Below, piece after piece: positions 17,832 to 24,445 of a DNA stretch of 47,159 bases. Below the pieces are notes generated by a model. The model worked only from the letters and a program-made list of their open reading frames with translations, was not told where the DNA came from and searched no databases. The position numbers were made by a program, and so were the translations under genes. Position 1 is the first letter of the stretch; every line of letters starts with the position of its first letter. This DNA is from an uncultured Oscillospiraceae bacterium (GTDB taxonomy: Bacteria; Bacillota; Clostridia; Oscillospirales; Acutalibacteraceae), in NCBI GenBank assembly GCA_900548545.1, contig URKX01000016.1, positions 1 through 47,159 of the forward strand, given 5' to 3'.

Positions 17832-18749
17832 TCAGAAAATGGCGTTTTCGGCGCTGACTTTGCGCACGATTAGGTTGGTGGTCATCACCAGGACAAAGCC
17901 TACAATGGACTGGAACACGCTGGCGGCGGCGGAGCGTCCAATGCCGCCGGCGGACATCAGTGCCCGGTACACATAGGTGTCAATGGTCTGGGTGACAGGG
18001 AACAGGGCGCCGGAGCTTTGGGGTACCTGGTAGAACAAGCCGAAGTCGGAGAAGAAGATCTTCCCTACGTTGAGGATCAGCAGAGTGACCGCTGCGGGGA
18101 CCAGGAAAGGCAGGGTGATGCGGGTGATCTGCTGCCACTTGCTGGCGCCGTCCAATGCGGCAGCCTCAAAGAGGGAGTTGTCAATGCCGGCGATGGCGGC
18201 CACATAGATCAAAGTGCCGTAACCCACCCCTTTCCAAAGGTTGGTGAGGATGAGAATGGCCGGCCAGTATTTGGTCTCGCTGTACCAAGAGACGGGCTCC
18301 TTGCCCAACAGGGGAAGGATGGTGTTGTTCATCATGCCGTTTTCCTGGCTGAGCAGGGCAAACACAATGTAGCTGACCACCACAATGGAGATCAGGAAGG
18401 GCAGCAGCAGGGAGCTTTGGTACACAGTGCGCATCCGCTTCCAGACCACGTCCGAGAGGATGATGGCCAAAAGGATGCCCACCACATTGTTCACCACAAT
18501 GAAGGCAATGTTGTAAAGCAGCGTGTTGCGCAGGATGATAAAAGCGTCGCTGGTGCCAAACAGGAATTTAAAGTTTTCAAGTCCCACCCAGGGGCTGCCG
18601 AACATTCCGTCATTGACGTTGTATTGCTTGAACGCCACCACGATACCGGCCATGGGAATGTAGTTGTTGATGATGAGATAGGCAATGCCAGGCAGCATCA
18701 TCAGGTACAGCGGTAAGAAGGGGAGAAGTTTCCGTGCCTTCTGTTTCAT
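17832..18749 (-). CDS. ABC sugar transporter permease, LplB type
   Basis: The 305-residue partner permease. The N-terminal pattern FLPLYLMMLPGIAYLIINNY and VAFKQYN with GLENFKFLFG is typical of LplB. The EAA loop reads FEAAALDGASKWQQITRITL near residue 200. Six membrane segments are predicted. The start has GGAGGTG at good spacing, and the downstream permease begins 15 bp after the stop. It lies behind a hairpin that follows the binding-protein gene, which should lower permease expression relative to the binding protein. Confidence 0.93.
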   Translation of the reverse strand: MKQKARKLLPFLPLYLMMLPGIAYLIINNYIPMAGIVVAFKQYNVNDGMFGSPWVGLENFKFLFGTSDAFIILRNTLLYNIAFIVVNNVVGILLAIILSDVVWKRMRTVYQSSLLLPFLISIVVVSYIVFALLSQENGMMNNTILPLLGKEPVSWYSETKYWPAILILTNLWKGVGYGTLIYVAAIAGIDNSLFEAAALDGASKWQQITRITLPFLVPAAVTLLILNVGKIFFSDFGLFYQVPQSSGALFPVTQTIDTYVYRALMSAGGIGRSAAASVFQSIVGFVLVMTTNLIVRKVSAENAIF

Positions 18750-18774
18750 GGATTACACCTCCGTAAATAGAAAT

Positions 18775-18800
18775 GCCGGTGGCCACGTTTGACCACCGGC
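18775..18800 (-). terminator. Intergenic hairpin after binding-protein gene (partial terminator or mRNA stabiliser)
   Basis: GCCGGTGG and CCACCGGC form an 8-bp perfect stem with a 10-nt loop, followed on the minus strand by an AT-rich tail without a full T-run. The position after a binding-protein gene and before permeases is typical for differential expression. Confidence 0.6.
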
Positions 18801-18809
18801 AGGGCGGTT

Positions 18810-20354
18810 TTATTGCTCAGCGAGCCAGGCGTCCAGCTGTTCCTGCTTGGTATCCATAACCTTCTGGAGGCCAGCGGCGTACAGCTCATCGTTGAAGGCT
18901 TCCAAGGTGGAATCAATGTCCACCACGCCGAAAGACAGATCCTTCAGGTATTTGTCCTGTACGGAGGTCAGCTGGGTGATCTCATTGACTACGCCGGTGG
19001 AATCATATGTGAAGCCCAGGGCTTTGGACTTGAGGCAGCTGGCGTTGTATTCCTTGTACTGCTCCCAGATGTCCAGGGGGTTGCCTTCCCACACGTGGCC
19101 GGCAAACTGGTTGGGGTACATATAACCCATATCCTGGTGATAGCCCACGTTGGTGGCGTCCACGCCTTCGGGATAGGCGGCGGTGCCATCCTCGGCTTCC
19201 ACCCAGTCTTCACCTTCAATGCCCCAGTTGATCAGGTCGGAAAACTCACCGCTGCCGTAAACCCAGTTGAGGAATTCCACTGCCTTCGCAGGGTCTTTAG
19301 AAGCGTTGGCTACGGAATAGAGGGTGGCCACAGAGTTGGACGTGACAGCCTCGCCCAAGGGGATCACATACCAATCGTAGCCGGTCTGCGATTTCTTTTC
19401 CTGCTTCGTATTGGGCTTGTGGGCCATGACAGTGGCGAAGGTGTTGCCAGCTTTCATCTTCACTTCACCGGAGTCAGTATTGACAGCGATATCCTGGGAG
19501 GAATAGCCTGCGTCATACCAGGTCTTGCCAATTTCGCAGAACTGCCGGAACAGGTCGGATTCGTACATATTGGTCACAGTGGTTTCCTGGCCGTAGTTCG
19601 CCAACACGCCGAAACCGTCGCCCAGGGTGTCCACATAAGATTGACCAATCATAGTGCCCATAATGCCGTTGCCATCAAAAACAGTCATTTCAGGATGAGC
19701 TTCCTTTACGGCCGCGAACAGCTCTGTGATCTGGTCAAAAGAGCTCATGTCATCGGTGGTGACATTGAAGTCATCCTCAGAATACCCCAGCTCGTCCATA
19801 ATATCCTGCCGGGTAATCAAAGCGCAGGGATAAGCGGCCTCTTTTACCATGGGCAAGCCAGTCAGGAAGTCTCCCACGTAACCAGCGTCGATCAAGTCGC
19901 CTACGGATTCTTCAATATTGGGGATTTTATCCAGATAGGGGGAGAGGTCCACGATGTACTGAGAGGTGATGAAGGTGGATGCCTGGCCAGCGGGCAAAGG
20001 CATCAAATCCATGGGTTCATTGGCGGCCAGCATCATGGGCAGCTGGGAAATGAATTCGCTGAAAGTCATGGGGATCAAGTTGACGGTCATGTTCAGCTCT
20101 TCCATGGTCAGCTCGTTCATGGCTTCCCGGACTTTGTCCATGTTGGAGCCGGTAGAGACCACCAGGTACGCGAAGTTGACTTCATAGGGTTCTTCGTTGG
20201 AGTTTTCATTTCCAGTATCACCGGTAGAGGTTTCATCCCCAGTGGTGGCGCTGTTGGAAGCGCTGTTGTTGGATCCGTTGTTGTTGCCGGAGCAGCCAGT
20301 AAGCAGGCTGAGGCACATCACAAACGCGAGGCCGAGAGCAAGAAGCTTTTTCAT
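18810..20354 (-). CDS. Extracellular sugar-binding lipoprotein (LplA-like, DUF3502-type C-terminus)
   Basis: A 514-residue solute-binding protein. The signal peptide MKKLLALGLAFVMCLSLLTG ends at a lipobox Cys, followed by a Ser/Asn/Gly-rich linker, so it is anchored to the outer face of the membrane. The C-terminal third has the pattern SKDPAKAVEFLNWVYGSGE typical of LplA-like proteins with a DUF3502 domain. It delivers oligosaccharide to the LplB/LplC permeases encoded downstream. The start at 20354 is set by the signal peptide and an AGGA site; 13 extra upstream codons are rejected. The promoter region shares a spaced motif with the esterase pair. Confidence 0.93.
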   Translation of the reverse strand: MKKLLALGLAFVMCLSLLTGCSGNNNGSNNSASNSATTGDETSTGDTGNENSNEEPYEVNFAYLVVSTGSNMDKVREAMNELTMEELNMTVNLIPMTFSEFISQLPMMLAANEPMDLMPLPAGQASTFITSQYIVDLSPYLDKIPNIEESVGDLIDAGYVGDFLTGLPMVKEAAYPCALITRQDIMDELGYSEDDFNVTTDDMSSFDQITELFAAVKEAHPEMTVFDGNGIMGTMIGQSYVDTLGDGFGVLANYGQETTVTNMYESDLFRQFCEIGKTWYDAGYSSQDIAVNTDSGEVKMKAGNTFATVMAHKPNTKQEKKSQTGYDWYVIPLGEAVTSNSVATLYSVANASKDPAKAVEFLNWVYGSGEFSDLINWGIEGEDWVEAEDGTAAYPEGVDATNVGYHQDMGYMYPNQFAGHVWEGNPLDIWEQYKEYNASCLKSKALGFTYDSTGVVNEITQLTSVQDKYLKDLSFGVVDIDSTLEAFNDELYAAGLQKVMDTKQEQLDAWLAEQ

Positions 20355-20431
20355 GGTTTTCCTCCATTCCATGTCGGTTGTTTTTCTGCCCAATTCCCGG
20401 GGCCCTCGGGGATTGGAACTGTTGTGTTACC

Positions 20432-20495
20432 AGCATACAGCAAGTGCTGTTCAAAAACTATTAAAAAATTGGAGGTGAATTTTTACTATCCGGAC
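20432..20495 (-). promoter_or_regulatory. Promoter of the binding protein-permease operon with GTCCGGAT...ATAGTTTTT motif
   Basis: Reading the minus strand: GTCCGGAT (20495-20488), 26 bp, ATAGTTTTT (20461-20453), 15 bp, then a TATGCT -10 (20437-20432). There is no good -35, which suits an activator-dependent promoter. The same arrangement precedes the esterase pair at 22255. I infer a binding site for the YesN-type regulator. Confidence 0.5.
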
Positions 20496-20525
20496 TTTTT
20501 AACGGTTCTGGTTTGACAGCGAAGG

Positions 20526-20554
20526 TTGACAGCAGAGAAATAACGGGTTAGAAT
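20526..20554 (+). promoter_or_regulatory. Sigma-A promoter of the histidine kinase gene
   Basis: TTGACA (20526-20531), 17-bp spacer, TAGAAT (20549-20554): close to consensus, so the kinase is probably made constitutively. Confidence 0.75.
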
Positions 20555-20557
20555 AAA

Positions 20558-20605
20558 AAATATCCAAAAAAATGAGATATTTTTAAGGAAATATCCAAAA
20601 GAATG
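20558..20605 (+). repeat. 17-bp direct repeat in the histidine kinase leader
   Basis: AAATATCCAAAAAAATG (20558-20574) and AAATATCCAAAAGAATG (20589-20605) differ at one base and are 31 bp apart, about three helical turns. They lie between the promoter and the start codon. Confidence 0.7.
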
Positions 20606-20615
20606 GGGCGAATGT

Positions 20616-22250
20616 ATGGAAAACAATCGGCATTCCTATTCCCTGCGGAAAATCTTAGCGGTTGTGCTGGCGGTTTTGATACCGGTATCCTTGGGAGGGA
20701 TTTTCTTCATCCTTTTTACGATAAAAGATACCCAGAGGCAAGAAGCGGAAGCTATGGCTGCTTCGGTAGAATCCCAAGTGCAGCGTGTGAGCGCGGAATT
20801 GGAGCGGGAAAACAATTACCTGGTAGACCTGCTGTACAACAACTTTTATATGGGCGAAATACGCCAAGCCTCCGGTGTGAACCAGAGGAACGTAGCCGCA
20901 CGGGAAATTCTCGAACAGTTTGAGTATGATTCCGTCATTTGGGGTTCCAACTTCAGTTTCGCCTGCTATATGCCGAGTGAAAACCTGGTGTTTTCTAAGT
21001 TCAATTACAGCTTCCCCTACGAGGAGAACCTGGCCCTGAGGCAGTGGTTCAGCGAACAAATTTCCCGGGGCCTGCTGGAAAGCTCCTCCCTCTCCTGGAC
21101 GAGCGTCCGCCAGGGGGAATCGGTGTACCTGTATCAGGCCTACCACTTCGATGGGGTTTACCTGGTAGCATGGGCCTCCGGCGACGGGCTTTTTTCGGGG
21201 ATTAAAGCCAATACCCTTTCCGCACAAGGGGAAATCGTTTACTTGCAGCCTGGGGAGGTGCGGGCGGTTAAAGACGTGGCGGAGGACTTCTGCCTGGAGC
21301 TCTCCCCGGAGTACACGGATATCCGGATTGTGGTGACCGACCAGCCCTATTTGGAGTGGGGCCGCTTTTCCGTGATGATTGGCTTTGTGGTGTTTATCCT
21401 GCTGGTAGTCTTGGGGGTGTCGGTTTATACGCTCCAGTACTACCGACGCTATGTGCAGACCCCCCTGGACCATTTTGTCCGGCACGTGGGGGAATACGCC
21501 GCTCAGAGGCAGACGGTCAAACGGGGAGGGATCCAAGAGCTCAACGACGCTGTGGAGGCTTTTGACGATCTTTCCCGCCAGATCAAAAAACTGCGCATCG
21601 ACTTGTACGAGGAAAAGCTGGCCTTGGCACAAACCGAAATGGAGTATTACCAGCTGCAGATCAAGCCCCACTTTTTTGTGAACTGTTTCTCCCTCATCCA
21701 CGCCATGGCCCAGAAACAGGAGTATCAGCGTATCCAAGAGTTCTGCGTCAAGCTTTCCAACTATGTGCGCTACCTGTTTTCTCAAAGCCTGAGCCTGGTC
21801 CCACTGGAACGGGAGCTGTCCATGGTGCGGGAATTTTTGGGCATCCAGCAGATCCGCCACCGGGTAAACGTCCAGCTGAGGGAGGAAATCGACGGCTCCA
21901 TCCAGGGGCTGGCGATCCCGCCGCTGTCCCTGCTCACCTTTGTGGAGAACGCGGTGAAACATGGGGGATCCAGAAACGTCGGCATTGAGATCAAGGTGGA
22001 AGTGCCCATGACGGAAAAGGGAAAGCGGCTGCGGCTGTCCATCCAGGATACAGGGGTCGGTTTCCCGGAAGAAATGCTGGGCGTGAACCCCAAACTGGAA
22101 GAAGGTTCCCAGCAGGGCCGCCACCTGGGGATCCGGAATATCCAAAAACGCCTGCAATTCCTCTATGGGGAAAATTTCACCCTGGAATTTCAAAACAACA
22201 GCCAGGGCGGCCTTGTGGTTTTAGAGTTTCCCTGTACCAACGCCCCGTGA
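20616..22250 (+). CDS. YesM-type sensor histidine kinase
   Basis: A 544-residue membrane sensor. Two membrane helices (about 12-35 and 250-270) enclose an extracellular sensing domain of roughly 210 residues. A HAMP-like linker leads to the His_kinase domain (MEYYQLQIKPHFFVNCFSLI) with phosphoacceptor His352, and then an ATPase domain with N-box FVENAVKHG and G-box DTGVGF. The usual motif is QINPHFLYNTL, so PHFFVNCF is a mild variant. It should sense sugar or transporter state and phosphorylate the YesN-type regulator at 15354. The transporter genes lie between the two. The ribosome site is weak (GGGG). Confidence 0.93.
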   Translation: MENNRHSYSLRKILAVVLAVLIPVSLGGIFFILFTIKDTQRQEAEAMAASVESQVQRVSAELERENNYLVDLLYNNFYMGEIRQASGVNQRNVAAREILEQFEYDSVIWGSNFSFACYMPSENLVFSKFNYSFPYEENLALRQWFSEQISRGLLESSSLSWTSVRQGESVYLYQAYHFDGVYLVAWASGDGLFSGIKANTLSAQGEIVYLQPGEVRAVKDVAEDFCLELSPEYTDIRIVVTDQPYLEWGRFSVMIGFVVFILLVVLGVSVYTLQYYRRYVQTPLDHFVRHVGEYAAQRQTVKRGGIQELNDAVEAFDDLSRQIKKLRIDLYEEKLALAQTEMEYYQLQIKPHFFVNCFSLIHAMAQKQEYQRIQEFCVKLSNYVRYLFSQSLSLVPLERELSMVREFLGIQQIRHRVNVQLREEIDGSIQGLAIPPLSLLTFVENAVKHGGSRNVGIEIKVEVPMTEKGKRLRLSIQDTGVGFPEEMLGVNPKLEEGSQQGRHLGIRNIQKRLQFLYGENFTLEFQNNSQGGLVVLEFPCTNAP

Positions 22251-22254
22251 AAAT

Positions 22255-22319
22255 GTCCGGATTCCAACAAATGGTGTGCATTTTGCTGATAGTTTTTCAA
22301 AGCCCCTCCGTGCTATGAT
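22255..22319 (+). promoter_or_regulatory. Promoter of the esterase pair with GTCCGGAT...ATAGTTTTT motif
   Basis: GTCCGGAT (22255-22262), 26 bp, ATAGTTTTT (22289-22297), 16 bp, TATGAT (22314-22319). The layout matches that of the binding-protein operon almost exactly. It lies directly after the kinase stop codon. Confidence 0.5.
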
Positions 22320-22394
22320 AAAACCAGTTCGTTCCTGCCGGAGTGGGCCCCTCCGCATGGGGAGAAGAGATTTTTTGAAAGGTGGAAAATCAGT

Positions 22395-23204
22395 ATGGGC
22401 AAATTTGTATGTAATTTCATCAGCTACGCTTTAAAACGCACCGTGGACATTACCGTGGTAGTCCCCACTCCCACTTTGACCGATGGTTTTACACTGGAAA
22501 CAGACCCCACGGCCCCGATTAGCCACAAGCCCCAGCATAAATACCCGGTGCTGTATTTGCTCCACGGCATGGGCAACAACCACGCCACCTGGACCGGATA
22601 CACCAACGTGGAGATGTACGCCGAGGAGCAGCAGATCATGGTGGTGATGTTCTCCGCGGAAAATAAGAGCTATATCGACGTGCCCGGCGGCGGGATCATG
22701 CAGGATAAGTTTTTCCGGTTCCTCCATGAGGAGCTGCCCGACTTTGTCACCGGGATGTTCCCCGCCCTCACCGAGCCGGAGCACACTTACATTGCCGGCC
22801 TTTCCATGGGTGGTTACGGCACCCTGGTCCATGGGTTCTCCAACCCGGAGCAGTACAAAGCCATGGGTGTATTTTCGGTGGGAGGTTCCCTGCCGCCCCA
22901 GACCGATGAAAACGGCAATCCGGTGGAACGCGATCCCCGTTGGGAGCCTATGAAGTTGGCCCAGAAGATCAAGGACGAAGGCCGCCAGTTCCCCAAGATG
23001 TACATTGCCTGCGGCGACGCCGACCCCTTGTATCCCAGCGCCGTGAAGCTCCAGGAGGATATGAAAGCCCTGGGCGCTGATGTGACCTGGGTTTCCCGCC
23101 CCGGGTTCATCCATGAGTGGCGCCTGTGGGATGAGCAGGTGGAGGCATTCCTCAACTGGATCCCCCGCACCGACTTTTACGCTGGCAGCAAGCGCCGCAT
23201 TTAA
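22395..23204 (+). CDS. Esterase (alpha/beta hydrolase, EstA/feruloyl-esterase-like), copy 1
   Basis: A 269-residue serine esterase of the putative-esterase family (EstA, FrmB and CE1-like proteins). It has the strand-loop YPVLYLLHGMGNNHATW, the nucleophile elbow GLSMGGYG with Ser137, an acid in ACGDADPLY near 205 and His in PGFIHEWRLWDEQ near 235. No signal peptide is visible, so it should act inside the cell. The ribosome site is GAAAGGTGG. It probably deacylates oligosaccharides brought in by the neighbouring transporter; acetyl versus feruloyl specificity is unresolved. The next gene is a duplicate. Confidence 0.9.
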   Translation: MGKFVCNFISYALKRTVDITVVVPTPTLTDGFTLETDPTAPISHKPQHKYPVLYLLHGMGNNHATWTGYTNVEMYAEEQQIMVVMFSAENKSYIDVPGGGIMQDKFFRFLHEELPDFVTGMFPALTEPEHTYIAGLSMGGYGTLVHGFSNPEQYKAMGVFSVGGSLPPQTDENGNPVERDPRWEPMKLAQKIKDEGRQFPKMYIACGDADPLYPSAVKLQEDMKALGADVTWVSRPGFIHEWRLWDEQVEAFLNWIPRTDFYAGSKRRI

Positions 23205-23242
23205 GGGCGGATGTGTGGAATGTGTGGAATAGGAGGAATTGT

Positions 23243-24052
23243 ATGGGCAAGTTTGTCTGCAACTTTATCAGCTATGCTCTAAAGCGCACGGTGGATATTA
23301 CTGTGGTGGTCCCCACGCCCACTATCCCAGAAAGCTTTGATATGGAGACGGATCCTTCCGCACGGGTGCGGCACACGCCGGAACATAAGTACCCGGTGCT
23401 GTACTTGCTTCATGGGGGCGGGAATAACCACGCCACCTGGACTGGCTACACCAACGTGGAGATGTACGCCGAGGAGCAGCAGATCATTGTGGTGATGTTC
23501 TCGGCGGAGAATAAAAATTATGTGGATATGCCCGGCGGCGGGATGCTCCAGGACAAGTTTTTCCAGTTCCTGCATCAGGAGCTGCCCGACTTTGTCACGG
23601 GGATCTTCCCGGCCCTTACCGAGCCGGAGCATACCTATATTGCGGGTTTGTCCTTGGGCGGGTTTGGCACGCTGATCCACGGCCTGACCAACCCGGAGCA
23701 ATACAAGGCCATGGGCGTGTTTTCGGTGGGGGGCTATCTGCCGCCCCAGACGGATGAAAATGGCAACGTGGTAGAACCGCCCGACTCTTGGCAGCCCATG
23801 AAGCTGGCCCGGAAAATCAAAGAAGAAGGCCGCCAGTTCTCGAAGATGTACATTGCCTGTGGGGAAGAGGATCCCTTGTTCCCCAGTGCCAATCAGCTGC
23901 AGGAGGAGATGAAAGCTTTGGGCGCCGATGTCACTTGGGTGCCCCGTCCCGGGTTTGTCCACGAATGGCGCCTGTGGGATGAGCAGGTGGAGGCGTTCAT
24001 CAACTGGATCCCCCGCACCGATTTCTATGCCGGCAGCAAGCGGAAAATCTAA
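23243..24052 (+). CDS. Esterase (alpha/beta hydrolase), copy 2
   Basis: The same length (269 residues) as copy 1 and alignable without gaps; most positions are identical by eye. The catalytic set is kept: GLSLGGFG (Ser137), CGEEDPLF for the acid region and PGFVHEWRLWDEQ for His. Differences cluster near residues 30-45 and around DSWQPMKLARKIKEE. The acid-site context changes from GDADP to GEEDP, so specificity may differ. The start at 23243 has AGGAGG at good spacing and follows copy 1 by 38 bp. It is a recent tandem duplication, co-transcribed and closed by a terminator. Confidence 0.9.
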   Translation: MGKFVCNFISYALKRTVDITVVVPTPTIPESFDMETDPSARVRHTPEHKYPVLYLLHGGGNNHATWTGYTNVEMYAEEQQIIVVMFSAENKNYVDMPGGGMLQDKFFQFLHQELPDFVTGIFPALTEPEHTYIAGLSLGGFGTLIHGLTNPEQYKAMGVFSVGGYLPPQTDENGNVVEPPDSWQPMKLARKIKEEGRQFSKMYIACGEEDPLFPSANQLQEEMKALGADVTWVPRPGFVHEWRLWDEQVEAFINWIPRTDFYAGSKRKI

Positions 24053-24062
24053 TGACGCACAG

Positions 24063-24096
24063 CAAAAGCGCTCCCAATTTTAGGGGGCGCTTTTTT
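24063..24096 (+). terminator. Terminator after the esterase pair
   Basis: AAAAGCGCTCCC pairs with GGGGGCGCTTTT (one G-T pair) and is followed by further T. Confidence 0.75.
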
Positions 24097-24365
24097 ATGT
24101 GTAAAGAAAACCTGTCTTTGCCAAAATAAGGGTGGCGGTTTGCCATTTGACAAAAGAAGTAAGGAGAGGGTGTTTTAAACGGATGATGCGGGAGGCTTAT
24201 AACATACAAGGGAAAAGCAAGATGCCGTAAGCAAGCTTAGCCGCCAATGGCGGACGGAAATACAAGCCGGTGGCGGGTTTTGCACCTTGAAAGAGGGAGG
24301 GAGTTTGGCGCGGGGATAAAAAGGAAGTGAGCAGAAAAACGGTTTGGATTTTTTTTGAAAAGAGC

Positions 24366-24394
24366 TTGACAAAACTGTGAAAACATAGTATGCT
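24366..24394 (+). promoter_or_regulatory. Sigma-A promoter of the LacI-PfkB gene
   Basis: TTGACA (24366-24371), 17-bp spacer, TATGCT (24389-24394). The rest of the 393-bp gap (24097-24365) shows no gene or structure that I recognise. Confidence 0.75.
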
Positions 24395-24400
24395 TTGATT

Positions 24401-24427
24401 AAGAAACAAGTTTAAGAAACAGGTTTC
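24401..24427 (+). promoter_or_regulatory. Two abutting palindromic operator candidates
   Basis: AAGAAACAAGTTT (24401-24413) and AAGAAACAGGTTT (24414-24426) repeat with a 13-bp period. The second lies in a perfect GAAAC-N2-GTTTC palindrome (24416-24427); the first has GAAAC-N2-GTTTA. They sit just downstream of the -10, where a LacI-family protein would repress. Autoregulation by the adjacent gene product is inferred. Confidence 0.6.
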
Positions 24428-24445
24428 GCAAAAGGGCTGTAAAGA

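Noticed and set aside
18789..20516. A 575-codon plus-strand frame across the LplA-like gene
   Set aside because: It is the shadow of the lipoprotein gene, whose signal peptide, ribosome site and family motifs are clear on the minus strand.
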